A DNA stretch of 64,000 bases from an uncultured Porphyromonadaceae bacterium (lineage in GTDB: Bacteria; Bacteroidota; Bacteroidia; Bacteroidales; Barnesiellaceae), in the NCBI GenBank assembly GCA_900538555.1, contig UPYI01000009.1, positions 62,001 through 126,000 of the forward strand. The letters are read 5' to 3'. Every line of letters starts with the position of its first letter. The stretch's first letter is position 1. Position numbers and translations under genes: made by a program. The notes beneath the pieces are model-generated. The model was not told the origin of the DNA. It saw only the letters and a program-made list of their open reading frames with translations, and searched no databases. Below are positions 53,794-62,495 of the stretch, in pieces.

Positions 53794-54828
53794 TTAGTCG
53801 GGGATTACAATGTTGATTTCGCCGTCGAACCCGGGAGAAATACTAATACCGGGAGCATAATCGCCTGTAAGGAACTCGTCACGGATCGTCGTCAGTTTGC
53901 CCCGCACGATCGGGACATCGATACCGCCGATCTCGTTGATCAGGTTGCCTTCGCCGTCGCGTATGACCAGATTGACTTTCACCGCCGACTCCGAACCATT
54001 GACAAAGACATAGTCGCTGGCAAGATGAGCCTCTTTATCGGAAAGCGGTTTCATGGTACAACCGAACGACATTCCCATACGGGCATCATTGGGTTTGTCC
54101 GTATAAGCATTGAAACCCGAAGGGAAATAACCGGCATACTCTACCTGCACCCGGATCGTCGAGAGATCGGAGGGGCGCGTCAGCCAGTCTCCGGTTACAG
54201 CGCCAGCCCTCGATTGCCTTGCCGCCACTTCGTCGAGAAAACGGTCGATATCGGTCGTAACAAACCGGATCTTTGCCATCGGACGTTGGAGCGTGACTGT
54301 TGCATCCGCCGTCTCGTTCCAGCGATCCCTGTATTTTCTAAGATCGATCTCCTGCCGGGCAACATAGGCATCCTTATGATCCTCATCGCCGATATAATCC
54401 GCTGTCGCAGGAACAGCAATCGACGAAAGGGAATTCACGACATAATACTTGTCGTCCGTCGAACCTTTGTCCACGTAATCCATCCATACCACAACATGGT
54501 AACGGGCGGCATGAAGTGCCAATGAGGTACGAATCGTATGCAGTCCGTCCGATGCCGGCTCGCAGGTCAGCACCCGCTGTTCCACAGGCTCTCCGGCTAT
54601 CTCATCACGAAATACCTCGACGAACCAGCGAACATCGTGCATGTCGGCTTCTGCCGTACCGGAACGAGCCGGAACATAAGGTTCTATCTTCGGGTCGATT
54701 GTAAAAGTCAGATTCAGATTGACCAACGTAGGATCGACACCTCCGTTCTCCGGATATTCCAATATGGACCCGCACCCCGTCAATACGAGGACGAGCAAGC
54801 CGGCGATATATATTGTCGTTCTTTTCAT
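53794..54828 (-). CDS. DUF6562-like fimbrillin lipoprotein, larger paralogue
   Basis: About 344 residues from MKRTTIYIAG, with lipobox LVLTGC; the longest frame adds 22 residues that overlap the upstream gene and lack a signal. The core has YHVVVWMDYVDKGSTDDKYY and VTLQRPMAKIRFVTTD. The C-terminal strand FDGEINIVIPD might serve in strand exchange, as in Bacteroidales fimbriae, but this is not certain. It is second in the operon after the DUF3575 gene. Confidence 0.8.
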   Translation of the reverse strand: MKRTTIYIAGLLVLVLTGCGSILEYPENGGVDPTLVNLNLTFTIDPKIEPYVPARSGTAEADMHDVRWFVEVFRDEIAGEPVEQRVLTCEPASDGLHTIRTSLALHAARYHVVVWMDYVDKGSTDDKYYVVNSLSSIAVPATADYIGDEDHKDAYVARQEIDLRKYRDRWNETADATVTLQRPMAKIRFVTTDIDRFLDEVAARQSRAGAVTGDWLTRPSDLSTIRVQVEYAGYFPSGFNAYTDKPNDARMGMSFGCTMKPLSDKEAHLASDYVFVNGSESAVKVNLVIRDGEGNLINEIGGIDVPIVRGKLTTIRDEFLTGDYAPGISISPGFDGEINIVIPD

Positions 54829-54842
54829 TTTCCGCTCCTCCT

Positions 54843-56081
54843 CTATTTTCCAAAACGATAAATCAGACTGACACCCGCTTTCGTCAAGCCCCAATAGTTG
54901 TATGTCAAACCCTTCTCGAACCGGGCTCCATTCGAGATGTTATAAAAGGTGTCGTATTTCGTATAGACATATCCCGCCCCGATAGTAAACTCCGCTGCCC
55001 AATGGCGGGAGAAAGGCAACATATAACCGTAGCTAAGCCCCGCACCATAGAAACCGTCGGGCGACTGATAACGGTTACGGTCGTTCACTGCAATATTGAA
55101 AATACCGGCATGAAGATGTACTCCGAAGAAATGTCCTTTCATCGGAGTTTTCAGCCAATAACGGAACTCAGGCTGAACGACGAAAAAGCGCAGATGATAA
55201 TTTTTCGCCACTGTGTAGGGAGAATAAACAACCGGCAGATCGATCGAATAGTGATCGCCGAAACTATACTCTACACCGATATTGGCAACCGTGGCTGCCC
55301 AATAAAGCAAATTGGTCTTGATCGCCCACGGGTAGCGCGGTTGAACAGGAACGGACGGCTGCCCTTCCACAACCTCAGGGCGCAGAGAATCTGCCGGCAT
55401 CTCGCTTTGCGACGGCTCATCCTTTATCGTCCCGGATTGCGGCAGTTCCTCCTGCAAATCGGGATGCAACGATTCCGGCTCGGCTGGCGGCAACTCCTGT
55501 TCCGGGGCGGCTGTTATTTCCGGGGCGGAAGGCTGCACCACGTTACACAATGAATCTGCCGGCTCGGCACCGACCTCCGGTTGAACATTTTGCGGTGTGA
55601 CCGGTTTCGGATTCCGGGGGAGACAGACCAATGCAGTCACATCCGACATTCCATGCCACATCTGAGCCTCATTCGTTGTCCGGAAATGATCTTCTTTCAG
55701 CCCCTCATAAACGATGAGATACGACTTGACCTGATTACTCCGGTTCTTCGCCGCCGCAAGATTTTCCGGTAACGAATCGTACGAAGAGCAGAATCCCATA
55801 ACACCCAATTCGACTTCTCCGGTTACAATCAAAGGTTTAATTTCCCGGACCAGTTGCGTAAGGGAATCGATCGACGCAACGTTTCCCTTATAGTCAGCCC
55901 AAAACATAAGCCGCTTCGGAGCGAAACGGAAAACAATCGTATCTTGTTTGTCAATCGGGATATTCGTATTCTGTGCCACGGTTGCAAAACCGCACAATAG
56001 GACACACAGAAAAACAACCGTTCGGATCGGTTTCAGAGACCGTCCGGAATAGGATAATATGTTTTTGTCCAAATAAGCCAT
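54843..56081 (-). CDS. DUF3575 outer-membrane protein of fimbriae-like operon
   Basis: About 412 residues from MAYLDKN. The GTG at 56156 is unlikely, because a -7 promoter element overlaps it. A signal-type segment (IRTVVFLCVLLCGFATVAQ) is near 20-40. An OmpA-like N-terminal domain (VELGVMGFCSSYDSLPENLAAAKNRSNQV) follows, then a proline-rich spacer of about 90 residues rich in Gln, Ser and Glu. The C-terminal DUF3575 beta-barrel has YPWAIKTNLLYWAATVANIG and ends GVSLIYRFGK. DUF3575 proteins occur at the head of fimbriae operons in Bacteroidales and are thought to anchor the pilus to the outer membrane. It is the first gene of the operon. Confidence 0.85.
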   Translation of the reverse strand: MAYLDKNILSYSGRSLKPIRTVVFLCVLLCGFATVAQNTNIPIDKQDTIVFRFAPKRLMFWADYKGNVASIDSLTQLVREIKPLIVTGEVELGVMGFCSSYDSLPENLAAAKNRSNQVKSYLIVYEGLKEDHFRTTNEAQMWHGMSDVTALVCLPRNPKPVTPQNVQPEVGAEPADSLCNVVQPSAPEITAAPEQELPPAEPESLHPDLQEELPQSGTIKDEPSQSEMPADSLRPEVVEGQPSVPVQPRYPWAIKTNLLYWAATVANIGVEYSFGDHYSIDLPVVYSPYTVAKNYHLRFFVVQPEFRYWLKTPMKGHFFGVHLHAGIFNIAVNDRNRYQSPDGFYGAGLSYGYMLPFSRHWAAEFTIGAGYVYTKYDTFYNISNGARFEKGLTYNYWGLTKAGVSLIYRFGK

Positions 56082-56155
56082 CCGCCTCAGTAGATTTTTA
56101 CCCAAACAGACGAGCCATATCTTCGTCCGCTTCGATAGTGTGTTTTTCACATTCA

Positions 56156-56163
56156 CAAATATA
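56156..56163 (-). promoter_or_regulatory. -7 element of fimbriae-like operon
   Basis: TATATTTG on the minus strand, about 75 bases before the start at 56081. No clear -33. The AT-rich stretch 56164-56451 holds nothing else that I recognise. Confidence 0.45.
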
Positions 56164-56451
56164 ATAATTTATTCGATCTTTTTACATGTTTATTATTTGT
56201 TTTTTTATAATAATATTATTACCATTCACACTTTCAAAGAGATTTCAAAGCAAAACGCTAATAGAACAACTTCTATTCGTGTTTTCATCCAAGTGCTCCG
56301 ATCGGAAAGCGACAAAATATTTTTATATTTTTTGAATCATTCATCCAAATCGACCGATAATATCACACAATAAAGGTGCTAATCTATTCCTCCACAGGCA
56401 AATCGACTGAAAAAAAAACAGGAACAAACGACTCGTTTATTCCCTGACACC

Positions 56452-56667
56452 ACTTTTTCTCGCCTCGGCATAACTCGAACAAGTTCGGTTCTGCTCTCGG
56501 CTTATCAAAAAGTTCATTGTCATGCACCTTTTCTCGCCTCGGCATAGCCTGAACAGGTTCGGCTCTGCTCTCGGCTTATCGAAAACGTTCATATCCATGC
56601 ACCTTTTCTCGCCTCGGCATAGCCTGAACAAGTTCGGCTCTGCTCTCGGCTTATCGAAAACGTTCAT
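56452..56667 (-). repeat. Family 1 repeat array, three units
   Basis: Three tandem units of 70-74 bases with high identity; the central CCGAAC/TTCGG-like dyad and the TGCATG end are kept. It lies between tRNA-Arg and the fimbriae-like operon and is read on the minus strand, as are both neighbours. Confidence 0.92.
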
Positions 56668-56703
56668 TATCAATCTGCGGCACATCCGAAATTCTACAAA
56701 AAA

Positions 56704-56740
56704 ATGCAGGGCAACCGATCGATAGATGGTTGCCCTGCAT
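56704..56740 (-). terminator. Terminator of tRNA-Arg
   Basis: A perfect 13-base stem (arms 56704-56716 and 56728-56740) with an 11-base loop. On the minus strand it is followed by TTTTTT (complement of 56698-56703). It lies 4 bases after the tRNA end. Confidence 0.9.
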
Positions 56741-56744
56741 TCGG

Positions 56745-56818
56745 TGATCGAGTTGGGATTCGAACCCAAGACCCACAGCTTAGAAGGCTGTTGCTCTATC
56801 CAGCTGAGCTACTCGACC
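56745..56818 (-). tRNA. tRNA-Arg (TCT)
   Basis: A cloverleaf on the minus strand with anticodon TCT in the loop CTTCTAA. The acceptor pairs GGTCGAG with CTCGATC (one G-U). The T loop TTCGAAT and the D arm GCTC/GAGC are normal. The 3' CCA is not encoded. Confidence 0.94.
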
Positions 56819-56841
56819 TGCCTTTGGCTTAAAAAGCGAGG

Positions 56842-56873
56842 CAAAGGTACGCCTTATTTATGAATTTCACAAA
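56842..56873 (-). promoter_or_regulatory. Promoter of tRNA-Arg
   Basis: On the minus strand, TTTG (56873-56870), 20 bases, TACCTTTG (56849-56842), a perfect consensus; the tRNA starts 23 bases after it. Confidence 0.8.
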
Positions 56874-57017
56874 TATATTTTTCAGATTTCACACAAATCA
56901 TTTCAAAAAGCACTACAAAAAACGTCATGATATCCGACACTTTCTTCTTAGGCGAAGGTAACAGACGGCATCGGCTCGTTACCCGTCTTACATGTTTTTT
57001 CAAATTCAGGCAGCCGC

Positions 57018-57075
57018 TCTCGCCGGAGAATAGCTCAAACAGATTCTGTTCTACTCTCAGATCTTATCGAAAACA
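57018..57075 (-). repeat. Decayed family 1 repeat
   Basis: A degenerate unit (CTCGCCGGAGAATAGCTC, AACAGATTCTGTTCT, CTTATCGAAAAC). It lies between the promoter of tRNA-Arg and the end of the BamA/TamA-like gene. Confidence 0.5.
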
Positions 57076-57102
57076 GGTAAAGGGAAGAACGGTCGGTAGC
57101 GG

Positions 57103-59427
57103 TTAGAACGGATAACCGATCGTGAAATGAAATGCGGCATCGCGATTGAACCGAGGCTGTTTCAGCACCCAATGTTTCGCCCCCTCCGCCGGATTATAGG
57201 CTTTCATACCCAGATCGAACCGCAACAGGAAGTAGTTGAAATCGAGACGAAGTCCCAAGCCGTATGCCAAAGCAATCTCTTTGTAAAAACGATTGATATC
57301 GAACGAGCCTCCGGGCTGATTCTCATATTCCTTTATCGTCCAGATATTTCCGGCATCGACAAACAATGCGAGTTCGAATTTCCAGAACAGCCGCGTCCGG
57401 TATTCGGCATTCAGGTCAAGACGTATATCACCGCACTGAACGGCAAAACTGCGTGCCATATTGCCGCCTGCGAACTTACCCGGTCCCAACGACCTGACCG
57501 ACCAACCCCGCACACTATTCGCACCGCCCGAGTAAAAACGTTTCTCAAACGGAAGAATGTCGGAATTGCTATACGGTACACCAGCACCCATACCCACGTG
57601 CAATGCCAATGCACTGCGTTCGCCGATGCGATGGGTAAAACTATAATCAAAGTTCACTTTGGCATACTGCGAATAACGGATATTGAATATGTTGTACCCG
57701 CCATCGCTTTCGGGTTTCAGGAACAGATGCGATATGCCGTCCAACAGGTTGCCCGCCACCTCGGCAGCGATACGGAACGCATAGACATTCTGCTTACGGG
57801 TGGAGAAACTGGCGTTCGAAACCGAATAGTTGTAACCGAGGCGCATGATGAAGTGATCTTCATAACTATACCTCAGCATCGGGTTCTTTTCATTATCCAC
57901 AATCTGATCCCAAAAATCTTTGGTGCGATACGGCAAATAGACGTAATTGATATCCAGCAAGTCGAATGTATGACGGCTCTGGTGCGGTCCCCGGTTCGAG
58001 GTCCACTTATATTTCCATACCGCACCGGCAATCATACGGGTGTATTCGGGGCGTTGTTGGAAATTCAACGAAACATTATATTCGGTCGTCGCTTTCAGCC
58101 TTCGTCGGAAATCCGTACGTAAGAACGGGAACAGAAAGCGAGGAAACGACAGCCCCACTTCTCCGCCCACTTCGGTGTAATGGTCGTTGATAAAGTTGGA
58201 AAGATCGCCCGATATGGTTTCGTACGCCCCCCTTACCTTCAACGACAGGATCTCCGAACCGCGGAATATATTGCGATGCTGATACGAAGCACCGACAGCA
58301 AAACCGAGGTCACCCTCCGAGTTCGTACCCTCCAATTCCAAAGAGACCGTATGCACCTTGCCCTCGTTCAGCAACACATAGCAGTCGAGCGCATACATGC
58401 CGTCTTTCATCTCCTGCGTAGGCGAAAAACGGATATTGACATACTTAATATACTGCAACCGGTTGAAAGCCGTATAGGTGTTATCTACGTTCCGGCTGTT
58501 GAAACGTGCACCCGGCGTAAGGAAACAGTTCTCGATCAACGGCTCTTTCCGGATATTACGGTGCGGGCCGTAAACAATATGGAATCCCTTATACATCTCC
58601 ACGCTGTCGGCATTCTGTTTGTTTTCTTCGAAACGCAACGGATCGTACCCCACCATCAAATAAACATCACGCACATAATACGGCGTGTACGGAGCGTACG
58701 CAATCGTATCGTTCGCCGGAGGCGGATTGAGACGCAAGGTCAAGTCTACCTCTTTCGCCCCTTTCACCGTATCAGCCTGATAAGAGATATACTCTTTATT
58801 AAAGGCATAATAACCCTCGCGGCGTAACGATTCCAAAATCCGCTGCCGCTCTTTATCCAATACCGTGCGGTCGAGAGCAGCGCCCTGACGCAAAAGGGAA
58901 GATACCGTATCCCGGAATATCAGTTCGCGGATCCGGTCGTGCGAGATGTCATACGAAAGCGTGGATATGCGGTGCGGTTTCCGCTTATTCACCCAATAGG
59001 TAACCGCCATACGTTTCTTTCGGGGAACTGTATCTACAAACACTTCCGCATCCATATATCCCTTGTTGTTCAACGCTTTCTCAATCTGCGAACGCGACAT
59101 CTCCGTAAGCATCGGATCATAGATCACCGGCGGCATTCCCGACCGGCGCAACCAGCGGTTCACCCATTTCGTCGTATCGCTGCCCGACAGATTGTAGACA
59201 CCCAGTTGGAAGCGGAACATCCAAAGCATCCGGCGGTTGGGTGTCTGCCGGATATACGGCTTCAACTCCGAAGCCTTTACCTCTTTGGATCCGTCTTCGA
59301 ACCGCACTTTGACTTTGTTCAACAGATAGTCGCCTTCCGGCACATAGCGGGTGGGACTACAAGATGCCAGCAGACAGGCTCCTATAATCAATATCCATAT
59401 ATATAAACGGCATTTATATCCGGACAT
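57103..59427 (-). CDS. BamA/TamA-like outer-membrane protein, lipid-anchored
   Basis: 774 residues. It has a lipoprotein-type signal (GACLLASC), unusual for the Omp85 superfamily but known in Bacteroidota. The N-terminal part holds POTRA-like units (EGDYLLNKVKVRFEDG, YDISHDRIRELIFRD, RRQRILESLRREGYYAF-type segments). The C-terminal D15/surface-antigen barrel has GGANSVRGWSVRSLGPGKFA near 650 and ends FHFTIGYPF with a terminal Phe. It probably helps insert or secrete outer-membrane proteins, as TamA does. It is monocistronic. Confidence 0.9.
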   Translation of the reverse strand: MSGYKCRLYIWILIIGACLLASCSPTRYVPEGDYLLNKVKVRFEDGSKEVKASELKPYIRQTPNRRMLWMFRFQLGVYNLSGSDTTKWVNRWLRRSGMPPVIYDPMLTEMSRSQIEKALNNKGYMDAEVFVDTVPRKKRMAVTYWVNKRKPHRISTLSYDISHDRIRELIFRDTVSSLLRQGAALDRTVLDKERQRILESLRREGYYAFNKEYISYQADTVKGAKEVDLTLRLNPPPANDTIAYAPYTPYYVRDVYLMVGYDPLRFEENKQNADSVEMYKGFHIVYGPHRNIRKEPLIENCFLTPGARFNSRNVDNTYTAFNRLQYIKYVNIRFSPTQEMKDGMYALDCYVLLNEGKVHTVSLELEGTNSEGDLGFAVGASYQHRNIFRGSEILSLKVRGAYETISGDLSNFINDHYTEVGGEVGLSFPRFLFPFLRTDFRRRLKATTEYNVSLNFQQRPEYTRMIAGAVWKYKWTSNRGPHQSRHTFDLLDINYVYLPYRTKDFWDQIVDNEKNPMLRYSYEDHFIMRLGYNYSVSNASFSTRKQNVYAFRIAAEVAGNLLDGISHLFLKPESDGGYNIFNIRYSQYAKVNFDYSFTHRIGERSALALHVGMGAGVPYSNSDILPFEKRFYSGGANSVRGWSVRSLGPGKFAGGNMARSFAVQCGDIRLDLNAEYRTRLFWKFELALFVDAGNIWTIKEYENQPGGSFDINRFYKEIALAYGLGLRLDFNYFLLRFDLGMKAYNPAEGAKHWVLKQPRFNRDAAFHFTIGYPF

Positions 59428-59689
59428 CCTCTTCTATCGGTAGTTGATAAACGACAAAGTTAATGATTAATTCGACATAATTCCGACCGTTCCGTCAAAA
59501 AGCAAGATAAAGAAGCGTTAAATTAACGGATACAGAACGAAACAGGATTCAAGACCACATCTCCCTGCCCCGTTTGTTATCCTCCGGAATCAAGCTCCTT
59601 GCCCATCTCTCCGGCTTAAAAGTTTACAAAAAACAAAGCCCGGTATCCGATAACGGCGAAAAAACTCGTATCTTGCACAACAAATTTCA
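59428..59689. other. Divergent intergenic region
   Basis: 262 bases between the BamA/TamA-like gene and the thioesterase. I see no gene, hairpin or consensus promoter in it. Confidence 0.4.
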
Positions 59690-59732
59690 ACCGGACTTGT
59701 CCGAGTTATGCCGAGGCGAGAAAAGGCTTATA
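59690..59732 (+). repeat. Partial family 1 repeat
   Basis: CCGGACTTGTCCGAGTTATGCC, then GAGGCGAGAAAAGG. It contains an in-frame ATG (59708) that would extend the thioesterase, so it can mislead start prediction. Confidence 0.7.
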
Positions 59733-59743
59733 AAAATAACGAT

Positions 59744-60484
59744 ATGGAAGAACAAAAGCTATTCGAATATACCTACTCGTTGGAACCAGCCGACGTGAAC
59801 GGGCAGAAAGAACTGCCGCTTACTTTATTGGTAAAACGCATATTGGAAGTTGCCACGCTACACGCCGAGTCGTGGAACGCCGGATACAGCACACTGATCA
59901 AAACCCGCGAGGCATGGGTATTATCCCGTCTGGTTGTGGAAATGTACCGCTATCCGCAGATACAGGAAGAATATACGTTGCAAACGTGGGTGGAAAGTTA
60001 CAACCGACACTTCTCCGCCCGCAATTTCACCATTTACGACAAGGATCGGAATGTCTGCGGGTATGCTCAGACCATCTGGGTAGTCATCAACCTCGACACC
60101 CGCGAATCGTTAGATATTACGCAGTACGAATATATCGCCCGCAATGTCTGCCCCGAGAAGAAGATAGAGATCGCTCCGCAATCGCGCATCCGCAACGTCG
60201 CCGACGAACATCCCCTGCACTTCGACATCAAATACAGTGACATAGACCTCAACCGTCATTTCAACAGTGTGAAATATGTCGAACATATCGTCGATCTGTT
60301 TCCGCTGGAACGGTTCGACCGCAACCGGGTCGGCAGATTCGAAATCAGTTTCATGAACGAAGCCGGATATGGCGAAACGGTAGAACTCTACCGATGCGAG
60401 GAATCGTCCGGGAATTTTACCGTAGAGATGCGCCACGGAGAAAAGACGCTTTGCCGAAGCCGCATCGTCTTCGTTCCCCGATAG
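59744..60484 (+). CDS. Acyl-ACP thioesterase (FatA-type)
   Basis: 246 residues from MEEQKLFEY; the earlier ATG at 59708 lies in a repeat. It is a double hotdog protein. The first half has WNAGYSTLIKTREAWVLSRL and FSARNFTIYDKDRNVCGYAQ; the second has DIKYSDIDLNRHFNSVKYVEH, with the Asn and His that lie in the family's active site. It releases free fatty acid from acyl-ACP, and such enzymes set chain length in Bacteroidota. It converges on yidC across a bidirectional terminator. Confidence 0.92.
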   Translation: MEEQKLFEYTYSLEPADVNGQKELPLTLLVKRILEVATLHAESWNAGYSTLIKTREAWVLSRLVVEMYRYPQIQEEYTLQTWVESYNRHFSARNFTIYDKDRNVCGYAQTIWVVINLDTRESLDITQYEYIARNVCPEKKIEIAPQSRIRNVADEHPLHFDIKYSDIDLNRHFNSVKYVEHIVDLFPLERFDRNRVGRFEISFMNEAGYGETVELYRCEESSGNFTVEMRHGEKTLCRSRIVFVPR

Positions 60485-60516
60485 TCCGCAATACGACAAA
60501 CGCCACACAGATAACT

Positions 60517-60559
60517 AAACGCCGGAAGAGGGGGCATGATGCCCCCTCTTCCGGCGTTT
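60517..60559. terminator. Bidirectional terminator between thioesterase and yidC
   Basis: A nearly perfect 43-base palindrome (arms 60517-60537 and 60539-60559). It would fold with a short loop, and its AAA and TTT ends fit termination in both directions. Confidence 0.9.
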
Positions 60560-60576
60560 ATAATCATTCGAGAATA

Positions 60577-62466
60577 TTATCTGCGATTCTTATTCTGGCG
60601 TTTCTGCTGTTCTCTCAACTGAGCCTGTTGTATCCGTTGAGCCTCTTCGAGCCGAGCCATAAATCCGCTTTTCTTCCGCGGTTTGCTTTGGTTGGCTTTC
60701 AGTTTTGCCAATACTTTCTCTTCATTCACCACCTTGCGGAAAATGTAAGTCTGGATGATCGTGATCAACAACGAAAGGAAGTAATAGTAGCTCAAACCGG
60801 CTGCATAGTTGTTGAAGAATACCATAAACATGATCGGCATCAGATACATCATCAACTTCATACCGGGCATCTGCTGTTGTCCAGCCTGGCTCGACATGTT
60901 CACTTTCGTATAAAGAATATTCGTAACGGTCATCAACAAACAGAACAGACTGATGTGGTTTCCGAAATAAGGCGTTACGAGCGGAATGTATGTATCCCAA
61001 CTGAATATGGAGTCGTACGACGAAAGGTCTTTCGCCCAAAGGAAAGGTTCGCCACGCAACTCGATCGAAGAGGGGAAGAAGGCGAACATCGCCAACAGGA
61101 TCGGCATCTGCAACAACAACGGCAAGCATCCGCCCATCGGGTTCACACCCGCCTTGCGGTAAAGGTCCATCGTAAGCTGCTGACGTTCCAATGCTTTCTC
61201 CTGTCCCGGATGCTTCTCGTTGATCTCCTTGATTTGAGGAGCCAGCACACGCATCCGCGCCTGCGACATATACGATTTATAGGTGAACGGGAAAAGGATC
61301 AACTTGATGAACAAGGTCAGCAACAGAATGATAAGTCCGTAATTGCTGAAATATTTGCCCAAGAACGTGAATACCGGAATGATAATCCATGTATTGATCC
61401 AGCGGAAGAACTGATACCCCAGCGGTACGAGCTGATCCAGATCGAGTTCGTCGTTGCCCGAACGTCCCTTGTCGTACGAAGCCAACAACGGATAGAGGTT
61501 CGGACCGAGGAAGAAGGTATAACCGTCCAACTGTGCTGCCGACGGATCGTAAGGGATCGTAGCCTCGGTGTGGAACTCTTTCAAATATTTATCGTCGTGC
61601 AATACTTTGGATGTCAATATCGCTTCGCTGAACCGGTCGTCGGCAATCAAAGCCGTAGAGAAGAACTGATTTTTATATCCGATCCATTTCAGACTGGTCG
61701 TTACCCGTTCGCGATCGTCCTTGTTTTCGCTCAACGATTCCACATCGTCGCCCAAGAATTTATAAGACAACCGGCTGTTCCGTTCTTCGAACATTCTGCC
61801 TTTCTCCTGACGGCGCATTTTTTGGTTCCAGAAGAAATCGAGGTAAACGACATTCGACGGAATCACACTCTGCATATTCTCCTGCACAAGATCCATTTTC
61901 AGCATATAGCTGTTTTCGGGCAGAGTATAGCGATACCCCCACTTGCTGCCGTTGGTAGTGGTAAGCGTCATCAATACGCTGTTGCCCTGTACCGTAGGCT
62001 GGAAATAGAGATCGTTCGTATTTACCACACGGGCATTGGTGCGCAGCACGAAACCGTAATCGTTCTCTTCGCCGGAGAACAGGCACACTTGTGCCGAATC
62101 ATACGCCAGATAATTATTCAACGTAGCCGAATACAGTCTGCCGCCTTTGGAAGAAAAGGTCAAAGTGACCAGATCGTTCGAAAGGGTGATCAGTTCTTCC
62201 GTGCCATTGACACACGAGGCAAACTCTCCGAAACGGTCTAAATAAAGCGAATCTACATTTACTCCCGTTTTCCGGGCTTCTTCGGCTTTACGTTCCTGTT
62301 CAGCCACCATAGCCACCTGCTCCAACCGGGCGTTTTCGACACGAGCCAAAGAATCGAGATAATGTTGTTGAGCCTCCAACTGCTCGGGGGTCGGGCGCGA
62401 AAGCCACGTAAAGCCGAACAGGATCAGACCCATCAACAGAAATCCGATGATTGTGTTCTTATCCAT
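60577..62466 (-). CDS. yidC: Membrane protein insertase YidC
   Basis: 629 residues. The N-terminal anchor (IIGFLLMGLILFGFTW) is followed by a large periplasmic domain (about 30-340). The insertase core has the usual five membrane segments, with the YKSYMSQARMRVLAPQIKEI cytosolic helix hairpin near 395-415 and the conserved FNNYAAGLSYYYFLSLL near 545. The C-terminal tail is Lys/Arg/Gln-rich (QQAQLREQQKRQNKNRR), which helps ribosome contact. It inserts inner-membrane proteins with or without SecYEG. It lies 29 bases downstream of pyrG, the common arrangement in the phylum. Confidence 0.96.
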   Translation of the reverse strand: MDKNTIIGFLLMGLILFGFTWLSRPTPEQLEAQQHYLDSLARVENARLEQVAMVAEQERKAEEARKTGVNVDSLYLDRFGEFASCVNGTEELITLSNDLVTLTFSSKGGRLYSATLNNYLAYDSAQVCLFSGEENDYGFVLRTNARVVNTNDLYFQPTVQGNSVLMTLTTTNGSKWGYRYTLPENSYMLKMDLVQENMQSVIPSNVVYLDFFWNQKMRRQEKGRMFEERNSRLSYKFLGDDVESLSENKDDRERVTTSLKWIGYKNQFFSTALIADDRFSEAILTSKVLHDDKYLKEFHTEATIPYDPSAAQLDGYTFFLGPNLYPLLASYDKGRSGNDELDLDQLVPLGYQFFRWINTWIIIPVFTFLGKYFSNYGLIILLLTLFIKLILFPFTYKSYMSQARMRVLAPQIKEINEKHPGQEKALERQQLTMDLYRKAGVNPMGGCLPLLLQMPILLAMFAFFPSSIELRGEPFLWAKDLSSYDSIFSWDTYIPLVTPYFGNHISLFCLLMTVTNILYTKVNMSSQAGQQQMPGMKLMMYLMPIMFMVFFNNYAAGLSYYYFLSLLITIIQTYIFRKVVNEEKVLAKLKANQSKPRKKSGFMARLEEAQRIQQAQLREQQKRQNKNRR

Positions 62467-62495
62467 GAAATTTTTTTTACAATTATTTTTTCTGT

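Noticed and set aside
54843..56081. Homology of the FWADY segments in the DUF3575 protein and in the DUF6562 lipoproteins
   Set aside because: The shared LMFWADY / FLFWADY is short, and the folds around it differ (OmpA-like versus fimbrillin-like), so I treat it as coincidence.
56452..56769. Family 1 array read as a repeated peptide (MNVFDKPRAEPNLF-like units) in one long frame
   Set aside because: At other sites the units differ by single-base insertions, so the frame is not kept (compare 50047 and 4684), and at 56452 the frame runs on through tRNA-Arg and its terminator. Nucleotide-level repeat, not a gene.
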